From contig JAJUBI010000006.1 in NCBI GenBank assembly GCA_022419385.1, positions 496,001 to 560,000 on the forward strand: 64,000 nucleotides of DNA, in the 5' to 3' direction. The first letter of the stretch is position 1; each line of letters opens with the position of its first letter. Of the stretch, positions 11,857 through 24,929 are shown one piece after another. A program made the translations under genes and the position numbers. The stretch comes from Paraconiothyrium sp. Pb-2020. Its lineage: Eukaryota > Ascomycota > Dothideomycetes > Pleosporales > Didymosphaeriaceae. The notes beneath the pieces were generated by a model. That model ran no database searches. It was not told where the DNA came from and saw only the letters and a list, made by a program, of their open reading frames with translations.

Positions 11857-14800
11857 GGGATCCCTGCTTCAGGTTACACATTCCTGTCGTGAAAATGTTC
11901 GGCGATCATCAATTACACTAGCCAAAAGAATTGGTTAGCGAGCAGCAGGTGGAGGGTGGACGGCCCGGCAGAGATGAAGTTCATGACGAAGCCTGCATGG
12001 CCAGTGCTACTCTAAGCAGCACTAAAGTCGGAATATTACCGAGCTCTGCTTCGAGGCCTCAATCAGACATGCTTGGGTTATTTTCAGGTGTAGGTAGCGC
12101 CTCAAACAATCAATGCATTGCCGTAGTTGACGGAAAAACAGTCAACAGCGGAGAAATTCGACGTTCACTCCTTGCACCGGTGATTCAATCTGCAACAAGG
12201 CCCACTCTGTTGAGGGCTGATTCATTTTCCTGCGTTCTCGCATTGTAGTGAGGAAATGTCCCCCCACAGGGAGATTGCGAACGCGCCCATTGGTCCGCCG
12301 GCCTTCGTTGACATGGAACGAAAACCACCCTCGAACCAAGCCCGAACCCTGCAAGCGTAACGCTCTACTGTTCATCGGCTACTGGACGCGGGCACGCTCG
12401 ACGATGTGGGCTCATAGCTTGTGTGCTCAATCATGCAGTGAGTGTGCTCCTTCCAAGCTCGTATGCGTCTCCCGCGACAGATTCATCCCACAGTACGTCT
12501 GCAACACCTGGTATAGCTTTCGATAATAGAATTCGATCAAGTCGCATCCGCACGGACTGCTCGTTGGATACAGAAGCGCTAACGGGCCCAATCACCGATG
12601 CTCGAGCAACGTGCAGTCATATGACCTTTCTGGAAGGCACGAGCATCGAACCCTGGCGCAACCCTGCAGCACTACCATACTTTCATCTACCTTGGAACGG
12701 CGCCTGGCACATGACCGTTGAGCGATAGCAAGATGCTGTTCCCCGGTTTTATTCGCTACGCTGACCTCGAGCAGTCAACGAAGCTGCTGCTTGCCCCGCC
12801 ACACCCTCTACACAGAGTGGATCCAGCCGCCTATTTTCGGGTAATTTGTTTCCTCCAGAGATCTGGAACTTGAAAGCTCACCCACGCAAAAGCAAAGTTA
12901 GGACCGTCGCTTAGACGGATGTTGTCTATGAATCGCTCATCGGTGGGCTGGATGCACTCGAGGTCTCGGTTGCGTTGCGTTGAGCAGAAGGGGGAAGCAA
13001 CGATGACCGGGACCACATCTCCATCCAGATGCATTCGCATTGCAATCCTCCAGGACCACCGGCAAGAACGTTTCTCCAGTGCGTACCATTATAGCCGCTC
13101 AAACGTCTGCTGTAGCATCGAGCCAAGCATCACATGTCATTCACACCCTCTACTATTGCCTACCCTAACGTTTTGCACTTGTTTGATGGTCGTTTGGTTG
13201 TACGTCACCGCTCTCCGCACTCGCTCCATCACTGTCATCGGAAGAAGCCGGCCCACTTCACCGCCAAAGCTGTGCAACGACGACCTGCAGAATGCTGCTC
13301 GAGCCGACCCGCGCCAGATGGACAACGTCGTGCTACAATCCACAAGCTTTGTCTACACTTGGTGTTTTGGTATAAACGCCAAGTCTCTATTCAATATCAC
13401 TTCTACATGAAACGCTTTCGGAAGCCATTGTAGGGACTGGCCTGGGCTCATCCATCCACCCACTTCTACCGCGTGGGATTGGACACAGCAGCCCAGGCAG
13501 CATTGTAGAGCTACTAACAGGTCTACACAGTGTCTCAAACATCCGAGGGCACATCCCAGCAAAGTGGCTCAGCCGGCTGCTATTGGCGTCAGTGCTGCTA
13601 TCAGATGATCAACATGTTCCATGGCGGGGGCGTCAGTCAAGGCAGCGCGCCTAGTGGCAAATGGTATTCGCCTTGAACTCGCAATCGACCGTTTCAACTG
13701 CCTGTCAAACGGAAGCCTTGCCACTACGCGTGGGAGCAACCGAGAGACGTGACAAATGAACTGCCAATCGATGCGCCACTCTCTACTGTAGCAAACATCC
13801 AAACGTATGCGCTCTATCCTATTCGCACGCCAGTCATGGGGCTGAGTCTGTTGGACACGAGCAATCTATCTCTTACACTGAATCGCTCTTCACTGTCTTG
13901 CACGCCCCACCCAATAGACATTTCAACAGAAATGCTGCGAGTGATGGGAGCGAAACAACCGTTGCTATCCACTGCTTTGCAAGGGTTTTCAGAACCCATT
14001 GCGCATTACCTTGCCTGGTCTACGACGGAGACATTAAACCCCCTGTCTAAAACTATCACGAGGCGTACATACCAGTCAGTCGGTCCTTTCGGTCAAGCCA
14101 GATCATCTGCACGCTCGGCAACGACAAGCGGACAAAGGCTGATCGTTGCAACCTTTTACGGGGACTAGTGGATCTCGACTACGGTTCAAAGAGAATCTTG
14201 AAAGTTCCATGAGAAGACGGCATTGCAAGGTTGAAGTGAGACGCCGTCCAGGATGTGCATGGGATCCACAGCGTACGAGCAGCCGAACTAGGCTTGACTG
14301 ATGCCGGGACCCTGCAGAAAGGCTCATATGACAAAGTTGCAACTGAGACATGGACCACAGTTGCACACGGTCCCCGAGGACGCGTCGAAGCCGCGCCAGC
14401 TTCAGAAGGTTGTGAGCTACTTCAGTGAGCTGATTCTGGCCGAGGAGAACGCCACTCGCAAGTTTGGGACGTCTGAAGAGAGGCAAACTCGTTTATTGTA
14501 CGCTAGCTTGTACTTGATTCAAGATGCAAATGCTGGACTACGGCCGTCATGGAGTGCCATGTTTAGGTAGGATGCGGACATGGCGTTTCATAGCCCCGCT
14601 AGGATGATTCGGCGCCTGGTGCGGAAGCGATGCGAGATACAAGCATGGTACGACGGCGGAGATCGAGCACAGACTACAAGGAAGTGCTCATTGATCCCTT
14701 GTCGGGGCGGGACGAATCGTGGAACGGATCGAGCCTCGCGCTCACCTCTCGCGTCCATACAGAACAGAGGGACGCACCGAGCGCTATCGACTTACGGGGC

Positions 14801-16546
14801 GGGCTACCCAAAGAGTAGGAATAGAGCCCGGAACAGCGGAAAGTTATGACTGCCGTCGAGCTGCGGTCATGGATAGGACGGCGACTGCAGTTAGGAGCGC
14901 CCAAGGCTAGCAGTAGGTGAGAATGGATTGCGCCTCGAGTGGGCCCACAGATTGGCCGGCAGAGGCGGGGATCGTCGCAGCCTCTGGACATGGGCAATGC
15001 TGCGCCGGGCGGGATGTGCAAGCAGGCATTCGCGCAAATCGACCGGGGTGTCTATTACTTTCCAGAAGTAATAGAGTCAAGCTGCTCGATCCGGCTGCTG
15101 CGGCAAAGGCGTGGGCGGCAGCAGCAGCTCTTTGGGAGTCAGACGATATGGCTGGCTTGATAGCAGGTTGTGAATGCATGACCACGGCCGCTTATGCATG
15201 CAGCTGCTGGGCTGCTGCAGGCGCCGACCATGATTCGACGTGACCTTGCTCAATCAGCAGCGTCCGCGAGCCTGATGCGCGGAGTTGCGAGGGCGGTCTC
15301 CCCGTTCAGTCCATGGCCGTCCGACGGGGGGCTAGCTCTCTGCGCAGGCGTCATCGTGGAGAGGGCAGGCGTCGCATCGCTATCGCTGCTGGAGAGGCTG
15401 TTGGACGGGGGACATGTCGCGATGCGGAGCTAGAGGAGCCCGCATGCACGTAATGAATGAGCAGACGGACGCGCCGCCGTACAGTACAGCCACAGGCGGG
15501 GCCTCGATGCCTGCCCCCATGCCGTGCTCGGATTGCTGTGAACGTGCCCGTCAACGCTGCAGCAGCGCGTCCCATACGCTCGCTAACGCCTCCAGAGCGG
15601 GCCGAGCTGGTGGTCGCTGCTCCGCGCACGGCTGGCCTCTCCTCAGCCATGCCGTCGCGTTCGCGCACAACACAGCGACTGGGGGCTTGGTGATTCGCCG
15701 TACATATACACGCTGCTCGCTGCCGCTGCCGTAGCCACTCCAAGGCTGCCGCTCCCACTCCACGCGTTCTTCCGCGGCCCAGGAATCTCGCCGCACGCAT
15801 TGGGCGCGCTCCCGCTCTTTCTGCAAGTCAGGCTCCAGCCCGAGGCCATCACTAAGAGACCCTACAGCGGCTACCAGCAGCTGTCTGGGCGGTGCATCAT
15901 CGCCCGCATTCCACCGCCGGTACCATTCCTCCTGTCACCCTGTCATCCCTCCTACCGCCGCCGCCCTCACGTGGCAGCCTTACTTACCGCCTGCTATCAC
16001 CAGGGCTGCTCCACTTCGCTGCGCTGCGCTCCAAGACGCTTGACGCCGTCTGGCCCTTGCCTTGCCTGCCCGGGCTTCGACCCATTCATCTGCACAGCGC
16101 CCGCCGCGACTAGCAGCCACCTGTGCGACACCAGCCAGCCGACCTTGCATCGTCCTCCGCTCCTGAGTCGCGGCGCCGAACGGCCGTACACACTAATCGT
16201 TCGCCATCGCCGAGCAAGAGTTTGCGCTCGGATCCGTCCAAGCCTGAGCCAGTGCCAGTGCCAGTGCGCCCGGCTCGTCTTCGGTACCCACTGCACGAAG
16301 CCGCCTCTGCTTCGCGTCCGTGACCCGCACTTCGAACCTCACCTCACACGTCAACACGACCGCATGCTCTGCCCGTCGCGCTGCGCCCCGCGACCCCGAC
16401 CGCCTCAGCCTCGCGCAACCGCAAACAACGCACCCCGCGCCCCATTGGTCTGCTCGTGATTTCGACGCGACGACGAGCAGCTACCCGCAGAGCCCGCCGC
16501 TCGCTCCGCCGACGGCTGGAATGTATTCTTGCACCCCGTCCAGACT
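11857..16546. other. Long spacer without a supportable gene
   Basis: About 4.7 kb. Many short frames occur on both strands, but none joins into a convincing protein and none resembles a transposon product. A frame around 14380-14565 reads like a protein fragment (helical, QKVVSYFSELILAEEN) and ends at a gtaggatgc donor-like site, yet I could not connect it. The last 1.6 kb (about 14900-16546) is GC-rich and pyrimidine-biased on the plus strand and probably contains the promoter and 5' leader of the RSC7-like gene. A small CCAGTG hexamer repeat lies near 16250-16270. Confidence 0.5.
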
Positions 16547-18809
16547 ATGTCCAACGGTATCGGCAACGGCCTCATCATGGACCCATCGGGCACCATCAAT
16601 CCCCAGGCTCTGAATCCTGCAGGTACGCGTCGACCTTTTCCATGTCCAATGAGCGCGCGCAAGCGGCGCGATATTTGCACGACCCCATCAAAACCAGCAT
16701 CCCGAATGGGCGCATCTGTTACATCCGCTGCCGCGCTCCCTCTTGAACAGTATGCTGACAGATTTTCCTTCCAGATGTGCTCGGAGGAGCCCAGCAGGCC
16801 GTCGCACAACAACCGACTCGGGGCATCAAACGCAGCCGCACACCAGAGGACAGCTATGCTGATCTGCAAGCCGGCGAGAATGGAGATGGTACGTGATCCA
16901 TGTCCAAATGGTGACACGTTGCGGAGCCTGCGGGTTCATTTCTGTCCACGTTACTAATCAGGAAGGTGTAGATGATAGCGCTCGTAGGAAACGCGGTCGA
17001 CCCGCGAGGCCTGGGAAAGTCTATACTGAGAACGATAACCGTGGGTCGAATCCTCCACAGACCCCTTCATACAATGCGGCCGCACCACCGGTCCAAACAC
17101 CGCAGCTACGAGCTACACCACTCCCGCAAGCATCTCCACCCCAGACATCTCCTCCGGCCAAATCGACACCTACCAAAGCTACTGTGATTAAGGCGCTTCC
17201 CACGGTCAGGGACCACACCACCGACCAGTTGAACCCTGAGGGAGACGAGTATCTTCCTCGTGAGAAAGACGAAGCTGGTGAGAACAAGGTTACGCCGACA
17301 GGGCATCCACTCGACGGAAGAGAATATCGGTGCCGCACCTTCTTCGTCCCCAACAGAGGGAACAAGCTGTTTATGCTCGCAACCGAGTGTGCACGTATTC
17401 TAGGATACCGAGATTCATACCTTCTATTCAACAAGAACAGGTCGTTGTATAAAATTATTGCAACGCAAGCCGAAAAGGACGACTTGATTCATCAGGAAAT
17501 TCTCCCATATTCATACCGATCACGCCAAATCGCCATCGTGACAGCGCGCTCTATGTTCCGCCAATTTGGGAGCAGACTTATTGTGAACGGACGACGAGTA
17601 CGAGACGACTATTGGGAGAGCAAGGCTAGGAAACAGGGCTTTACCGAGGAAGACGCCGCAGGAGAAAAGAGACCCGGCGCTGCGCGAGCTCGGGAAGCAG
17701 CTGCAGCTGAAGCGAGCCACACCGGTGGACATCTGGCTTTCGCCCACACCGGGGCATACACCGGCAAACTGGACCAGGATTACCTAGGGTCCTCTGTGAA
17801 CCCCATGCATCCATTCGGTGGACTGACACCGGCGCCCGGAACGATGCCAACAGCAAATCCTGAGCCCTTTGATCAACGGACAACCACGGACTTGCAGCCG
17901 CGAAACTATGCTGGCGTTCAGCGTCCGCGGCACGAGCTCTCTGGAGTACCGTATCAGGACTTGACACGGCCTACCGCTTCGGGGGAAATTCTGAACCAGG
18001 CCGGTCAGACTGCCGAGTACAACAAGCAACTTGAACAACAGAGGAAGAACCGTAAACAATATCTCGACGACATGTGGGCAAGACCACACGAGCCTCCGCC
18101 ATCTACTGAGCGTCCAGGCACTGCGGATGCTAATAACATCCCTCAACCGACGCAGGCAACGCACTCGCCTCACATTGCTTCCGCAAATACTGCGGTCGGG
18201 GCCGGTCAGTATGGTCTCGCTGCTCAAACTCCACAAAGACCTGGACAAGCCGCGGCTGCTCAAGGATATCGGCCCCAACCGCATCCACAGGCTATGATGC
18301 CTTCGCCTATGGCACAGCAACAGACGCCTATGAGGCCTGATCAGATGCATCGGCGTCCTCCGAGCATGAACATGCCTCAAGGGATGAACCCCGCAGCGAT
18401 GGCACAGGCTGGCATGATGCCCAATGTTGGACAGAGTCCCGGCTATCCACCACAGCATATGTGGCAACAGGCACCACCGCAACCATCACCGCTCTCGCAG
18501 CAGCACAACATGCAGGCATATGGTCGACCACCGCAACAGAGCCCTCATCCTCAGCAGACGCCCATGCACGCATCGCCGCAACTCCACCACACTCAGAGCA
18601 GTGGATCGATGCACGGCACGCCTGTGCAACAGTACCAGACCATGAACGCTATGGCAGATCCGGGGTTCTCAGCCATGGGTCAAAATCCTTACCAACCAAG
18701 CCCGAGCCCCCACCAGTTCATGCAGCACCAAAGCACTGCTGCACAACAGCCGGGCATGCCAGGTTGGGCGCCGAATCAGCAGCCCCAGCAGGGTTGGCCA
18801 ACATACTAG
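16547..18809 (+). CDS. RSC7: RSC7/SWP82-type chromatin remodelling complex subunit
   Basis: Three exons: 16547-16622, 16775-16888 and 16972-18809, 2028 nt or 675 aa. Rsc7 (Npl6)/Swp82 proteins are subunits of the RSC and SWI/SNF nucleosome-remodelling machines. An AT-hook-like patch (RRKRGRPARPG) sits near residue 70. The family domain follows at about 175-275: YRCRTFFVPNRGNKLFMLATEC, LGYRDSYLLFNKNRSLYKI, then QIAIVTARSMFRQFGSRLIVNGRRV. The C-terminal half is low-complexity, rich in Gln, Pro, Met and His, typical of flexible regions in transcription cofactors. The splice at 16971 was chosen over the AG at 16961 because only it keeps frame. A ScRSC7-type name is given by family; SWP82 belongs to the same family and cannot be excluded. 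Confidence 0.88.
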
Positions 18810-21800
18810 GGGCATCAGGCTCACTGGTTTGGCTTATAGACCCGATCTTCTTAGGAAGTAAGAACCAAGTACCAGGCACCATGGTTGCACAGCAACACGT
18901 CGCTCACGCACCTCAACGGTCAGCGATGGGCGCTACAGCGATTGCGGCCGTCATGTCTAAGCATCGTCGAACAACCACTGCGATCCCCAGACCAAGGGGC
19001 ATCCGCCTGCTCATCGCATAAACATGGCTTGGTACAGTCAAACATGAAATCGCTAGGGTTCTGCAAATATCAGGGCTTCTGGAGTCTATGTTTCCGCCGG
19101 ATTCAACTTGAGCATCCATGCCCACACGCTCTCCCATACCCTTGTCTTTGCGGACATTATCATTTACTGCAGGGGGACTTTGTTCATGGTTAGCTTTCAG
19201 CGGAGTCATTCGCAATCTTCACTCTCACGTGGACTTAACATACATATGGTACGACGAATACACGAGGCAATATCAACGTCGATCACGTCTGCCATGACGA
19301 TTGAATGGGTTCGCGAGTCGGACTGCTCAATGCAATCTTAGGCATTTTCGGTGTAATTTCTTTGTACATTTCAGCCAGGTCACTTTAACGTTCATTACGC
19401 ACACACGGCATATGCGACCTCGGGTCCTTCGTTTGCTGGTTCTGCATCTACACAGTATGCAGTTGAATTGGATATAGGAGTTTGGCATTGCACTTCACGC
19501 GTGCATTTGGTTGTTCTGCATGGTCGAGCAGCGAGGTGGCTCAACTTTCACTTCGTCACTACATCAGATTGGACTTTCTTGTTTCTGCATTACTCCCCGG
19601 TGGCCCGTTGTAGCGTCGTACTGCCGCACGTCAGTTGATTCCCCCATACCCCTTCTACATTGCCACATTTTCGCTGGAGTTTTCGCGCGTCCAACTTGCA
19701 TATTGGGTATGATCAAATTGGGCTAGAAGGGGCACACAATCCACGGCTGCTGGATCGGAAGGGAGGGAGTTGGGTTGCCGGGACGGGACGGTGGGAAGGG
19801 CATATGCATGCACGTTATGTGCGTGCGTGCAATGCCTGAGGTTTCTTTAAGCCCCATCCCCCTTAATATTAATACTATTGTTTTCCTCCCTGCAGGTACC
19901 GTGCCTTATGCGTGGAGGGTTATTGCTTTGGGGGCCGCGACAGCCTCACCAGCCTTCTCTCTCAACTAATTGGCCTGGCTGTTGCGACAGAACAGGCGCT
20001 CGCAGCACTCACCCGCCCAAGCCTACCCATCCTATCCTATCACATGTCCCGGACAGTGCGTGCAAAAGGGAAGGATCGCGCTCGCCCGCCGTTCACGCAC
20101 GATGCGCTGGCACCCCATCCTTCCCACGCTCGCTTCCCATTCATTCGCTTCGCACCCCCATCCTCACGCACGCACATCATCACAACGCCCACCCCGGCCC
20201 CCCGTCCCCGTCGACGGAACGGGAGTGGCACAGCTCATGACATGCAACGGAGTGACGTGTACAACAGCCGACCAGGATGCCTTGCTGTGCCACGTGTGTG
20301 CGTCGGAGCGCGGTCCGCTGCCAGATACGCGAGCTGCGAAGGGGGGCGATTGCCGCGCGGTGGTACACGCCTCACGAGACGAAGGGATGCAGGCGGGTGG
20401 GTGTGGGGAAGGGGCTGTCAGGTAGGGAGGTAACATACCCCGGTATCGTGTGGGAGTAGTCTAAAGGCTACGATGATATTGCCTACGCTCTTGGGGCGAG
20501 GCGGCGAAGCATCGCGGCGTCACGAGCGCGTTGTTTCGATGAGCTGGAAGCGATGCCTGTGAGATGTGCAAGCGATAAGGAGAACGCAAGGTCAAAGATC
20601 ATGCGGGAACGTTCATCCTGCAATGCATCGGGTTTCCCCCGGCGACCAGACCGTTCGGGCATTCCCGTGTCGTTTCAACCCGCGGTGCCTCGCGCTGCGT
20701 AAACTCAGCGTCACCTATCGTGCCATCGCTCAGCGACAAACCGGGAAGTCCAGCTAAGCATTGCTACCACATGCGGACGAAGCATCCCCGATTAGGTTCT
20801 GCACTCGAATCGGGAGTGTGCTCGTCCGGTGCGCTAACGCTGGCTGAACGAGCTGAAAGATAGAATGAAGATGCGCGTCGAATCAAAGCTGAGACTCGCG
20901 TAAGCGTCGCGTTGTAGAAACCTTGTTGGAGCGTCACGAGGAGGGGAGGGCGTAGTGTTCAGCTGAAGGGACGGTGGAGGTGCCTGAATGAACGGGGAAC
21001 TACCTCTGAAGAAGATTGCGCCCTGGCCAGCGAGCGAATTGCATTTCACTCGCAGCCTTGTTGCTTGATCTGGATACCGAGGTGGGAAAAGAGGGTGCAT
21101 ATCGTGATGTAAAGTTTGCTATGGAGCTGTAATGTGGCGCGCGACTAGCGACTACGCTTGAACCTACCATCATCGCCGCAGCATGCATGATCGGACAGAA
21201 AGCTTGATTCCAAGATATCGAGTGTATGCAGTAGTTCGCAGGAGAAAAGCTAAGTTCCTGGGAGGACTAAGCGTTCAACATCGTCGCCGAGGTTCTGTGC
21301 GGCTCGTGTTAAGTGGATATGCCGTTCGCAGCTTGCTTGATGGTGCAAGTCATTCGTCTGTGATAACAAATATTTTCAGTCCTGGCGACAAGTTTCTCCA
21401 TACAACGAACTATCCTCCGTTGAAGTCCTTCAAAGTTCAGCTCAGTCTACACGTCGCCGAGGTGCCACGGTGCTACTGTAGGTCCCCGGAATGTCAATGT
21501 CTTCGGTATATGCAGGTAGGCGAAATCTACTCCGGATACCGGTAGACTGGTCATGTGAAGGCTCGGGACTTTGCTGGGACTTGAATTGGGCGAGCTTTCA
21601 CGTTGCCGCGGGAAGGATTGCGTTCAGCTCTCGGAACAGCGAATAGTAATCATGCTGACGGTGTTGCCGAGTTTCGTTGATACTTGATCTCTGAGCTGGG
21701 AAGGAATAAGCTCGTCGGATCCCAAGTGAGTGGCTTACGGAGTAGAATCCTTGCGGTTACGATAGGTTGGATTCTACGTTCTGCGAAAAGGTTAGATGGT

Positions 21801-22893
21801 AAAATGCAAACATGATGTTTTCGGAAAACTCAACACTGTAACAATGTATATAAGCGTAGAGGTACTGTGGACTGACGAAGTGACAGGAGGCTGCAAAGTT
21901 TGACGGGCGAGAAGTATCCCGATCTGGGCGCGATCGGCGCAATGTCGTTCCAAAACTTTTCCATCTGGCTAAAGGCTGAAACAGTCGACAAGGTAAGACG
22001 AAAAACAGGCTCCAAAATGCGTGTCTACCGTGTACGGGCAAAACAGATCTTCGTTCGAGTAGCCATGACGACGATGATGACGACAGCGTCCGTCAATCCG
22101 GGGGAGCCTTCTAGATCGAGCTCACCTATCTTAGCTAGGGCCTGTGTATTTCTTGGAGATCTTGAGAATTTGGCAGTTGCATTGGACTTGATCTTCACCC
22201 GAAAAGTTGCGATTGGATATCATTCAGATACAGAGTGACAAACCACGCAGCCCAGTGCCTCAAGCCGGAACGTGAACAACTACATAACACAGCGCGGGGT
22301 AATTAGACGCGTACGGCTGGCTGTGCGGCCTGAAGAGGTCACTGCATCTTAGCAGCTTACGGTTAGCGCCGACCCTTTCACGGGAATCATTGCGGAGATA
22401 TAGGAGAGCTATGATGAGTATTTGAACGTCAGCGAGATGCCATTTCCTAGCCGGGTGCGGGCTCCATTTCCTTGAGGAGTCTGCTATCCTCGCCATGCCT
22501 CCCGGGATATCATGCTGATGAGGGTACTTCAAGATGAAGTCCCTGTAGTAGTCTGCCAACGAGTTCAGCGACAAAAGTCTTGGAGGAAGCTATACGGGTC
22601 ACTTGTATACAAGAAAACAGAGCGAACAAAAAGTGTTTGGTACCTTTGTTCCACAAACTGCGAGTATAGGAAGATGTCACACACCTAGACGCACAAGTAG
22701 AGGCGGTGGGGACTGGTATTGTATTATGACTGCGACGAACCTCCCATTCCGCTAAAGGTAATGAAGAAGCGATTAATCCATCCAACGTATCTTGTTCTCG
22801 CTATTTAACACCGTGGCCAGCGAGCATGTCCGCTATATCAATTGAGTGGTAATGCCAAAAGCGTGAAACTACCCCCAGAACCAAATTCGTATC
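18810..22893. other. Spacer with no supportable gene
   Basis: About 4.1 kb. The first kilobase is likely the 3' untranslated region and terminator area of the RSC7-like gene. From about 19960 to 20440 GC-rich sequence produces overlapping frames on both strands with Arg/Pro-rich, non-protein-like translations. Two frames are slightly more protein-like but unsupported: plus 21900-22238 (112 aa) and minus 22260-22501 (GGMARIAD onward). I assign neither as a gene. Confidence 0.5.
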
Positions 22894-23918
22894 TTAGGTC
22901 TCATCAGCAAGCCCATTTCCGCCTGCAGAGCCGGCACGTATGGCTCGTCGTCCTTGTCGTTGGGTCAACGTCATCAGGTCCAACCTCGCCCGGTCCGTGG
23001 CCTCAGACAGCAGGTTCGTTTCGATCGACACGTTCTTCCCCACCAGCCCACCGTCGATGTACTGGCCGTTACACTCGATGGAAATGCTGTGTTTACCGTC
23101 CCTCATTGACGTTGCCACTACGTTGATACTCACTTTCCTATGCCTCCTCGACTCAGGCTCTGTCCACATCTTCATTATACCTGATTGTATCTTGACAGGC
23201 GCGGGTGCACGGTCAGCTCTGTCATTTGCAGTTATCCTTCGTGGAATGCGAGAAGGTGCTGGCTGGTGGCGTTGGGTGTTTATGTGTGAGTCAATCACTC
23301 GAAGAGCCTGAGCGACCGTGTCCGCATTTGAGTTTTGGGCGATCGCATCGCTGTATGAAGGTGGGGAAGGAGCCGTAAGATTACGATCGAGTGTAAGAGA
23401 CTGAACGCTATCGTTGAGCGGTCCCCATATGCTAGATTCCAAAATCGGTGAACGAAGTGGAGTTGTTGGGCGCTGATTCGAGACTGTACCGCGTGGCGGG
23501 AAAGGGTGGATTCCGATGTCGTCATCTTCAAGTGTACGAGGTCGAAGGTCATGATTCTGCATGCGTCGTGGTACTGTCGCCAGAACAAAGTGTCCCTTGT
23601 CTAGGAGGGCTTCGGCCATTTCTGGGGCTGCATGCCTATGCGTTGCTCGCATAAAACCACGGATTTCTTCGCGTTCGTCGATCATTTCCACAAGCTGGTG
23701 CGCGATATCTTCCGAGACTTCTTCAAGCGAGCTGTATGTAGGTCGGAGCTGGACTCTTTCGACGTAGTGAGGTGGAGGGCCTACAGCAAGTGAGCCTTCG
23801 CCGGTTACGTGATATCTATGGCATACATACACCTAGCCGCATCGTACCATGCGCTGACTATATCCCATGTTGGCTGTAATTCCTCTGGCGGCGTGTCGAC
23901 AGGGAATTGGTCATCCAT
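22894..23918 (-). CDS. Hypothetical protein, 324 aa, family not recognised
   Basis: Two exons: 23918-23831 (starting MDDQFPVDTPPEEL) and 23780-22894, joined across a 50-nt intron with the strong donor gtatgt. The sum is 975 nt. The first ~110 residues are acidic and probably helical (SSLEEVSEDIAHQLVEMIDEREE). The middle (about 120-215) is Pro/Ser/Arg-rich and likely disordered. The last ~95 residues alternate hydrophobic and polar positions (VSINVVATSM, GKHSISIECNGQYIDGG, GKNVSIETNLL), suggesting a small beta-rich domain, and the tail is basic. No signal peptide or membrane segment is visible. It stands alone, with over 4 kb of quiet sequence on one side. The spliced frame and conserved-looking ends make a real gene likely; I offer no function. 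Confidence 0.65.
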
Positions 23919-24614
23919 GATGAGCGATGGAGTTTGTAAGAATACTAGTAGCGAGATGTAATCGTTATGCTCCAACGAAGAGTGATGGTGTCAAAGCAGA
24001 GGCCGACGCCCACTGATCAGAAAGACTTGCGGCACGTCCCATGGTGGATGGTGGCTACTACTTTGCGTGTAACTAGGGAAGTGGCCACAATTTATCATTC
24101 CTTCCTTGCAAGAGTACTTCTTGCCAGATGCTATCCTAGCTTACCTAATACGCAAAGAAGTATCTGGCATTGGTTAATGCAAAACCACGGGTCAAGATTG
24201 GAATGACGAGCGCACTGACGGCGCAACTCAATCATCTTGAAGACGAATCGGGCGAAATGGCGATGACCTTTCTTTGCAAGTAAACCTCCAAATAGTCTAC
24301 GAGCACAGTGGCCGGCACAAAACCCTGAACCTGCTCTTACACTTACTTAAAATATGGCTATACATCATTAGGTTATTACTTTAAATACGTATTATAGAGC
24401 GTGTCAACCTAAGTTCTACTATTGGATACTAAGCTCACGGCCGATTATCTAACGTCCTGATATAGGGATCGGTCCACACCCGTTTGTTGGGAAACAAAAG
24501 GGTGGTACAGACACCCAACCCCATCCAACCGAATATTTAAGAAGCGTACCTGCATAACCGCTCCGTCCCTCTTACCATCCTCACTAAATCATCACATTAC
24601 GTTACAGAACGATC
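23919..24614. other. Intergenic, with an A+T-rich patch
   Basis: No gene seen. Bases about 24330-24480 are A+T-rich and full of TA steps, unlike the flanks. This could be a decayed repeat, or simply the promoter of the small gene that follows. A TATTTAAG element is visible near 24534. Confidence 0.4.
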
Positions 24615-24929
24615 ATGAAGTCGATATCACATTACTTAGGCTTCCCGCGACACGCCCAAACTATACCACTACATGAAAAATCTACCATCATTACCGCGCC
24701 ACTCGCGAACACGACCTCGTCATGCGCTATGGATATACCAGCTCTAGCTTCGCCACCAGACAATGACCTCGAATCCGCCCTAGCGGCACGAAATCGGAAC
24801 CGCTGTTGGTGGACCTCATTGGCTTTAATCGCCATCATCATCGTTTTTGGTGTCGTGCTATCCATTCGAAACTCGATTTCTGCTGGCGAACAGAACACCC
24901 AAGCATCCAAGCTCTCATTAGCGTCATGA
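24615..24929 (+). CDS. Small single-pass membrane protein candidate
   Basis: One uninterrupted frame of 104 codons. It has a short polar/basic N-terminus and an acidic stretch (PPDNDLESAL), then Arg/Asn and a hydrophobic segment of about 20 residues (SLALIAIIIVFGVVLSI) around residues 68-86, then a polar tail. That layout suits a small type II or tail-proximal membrane protein. An A+T-rich upstream region with a TATTTAAG box near 24534 fits a promoter. The frame is short and the opposite strand is also open, so it may be fortuitous. I do not recognise the family. Confidence 0.35.
   Translation: MKSISHYLGFPRHAQTIPLHEKSTIITAPLANTTSSCAMDIPALASPPDNDLESALAARNRNRCWWTSLALIAIIIVFGVVLSIRNSISAGEQNTQASKLSLAS

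Noticed and set aside
12434..12466. C-x2-C-x6-C pattern (CSECAPSKLVC) resembling half of a Zn2Cys6 cluster
   Set aside because: The second half (C-x2-C-x6-C) is not found in any reachable frame and no regulatory domain follows; likely chance or a decayed remnant.
12280..12660. GGTTCGA-like boxes suggestive of tRNA genes (minus strand)
   Set aside because: The T-loop match is partial and no acceptor stem or anticodon arm can be paired around it. No tRNA could be supported anywhere in the window.
13749..14168. 139-codon plus frame
   Set aside because: No splice context, no recognisable features and neighbouring frames of equal quality.
15800..16459. 219-codon plus-strand frame upstream of the RSC7-like gene
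   Set aside because: Its Arg/Pro/Cys-rich translation is typical of GC-rich non-coding DNA, with no domain, and it overlaps the expected leader of the next gene.
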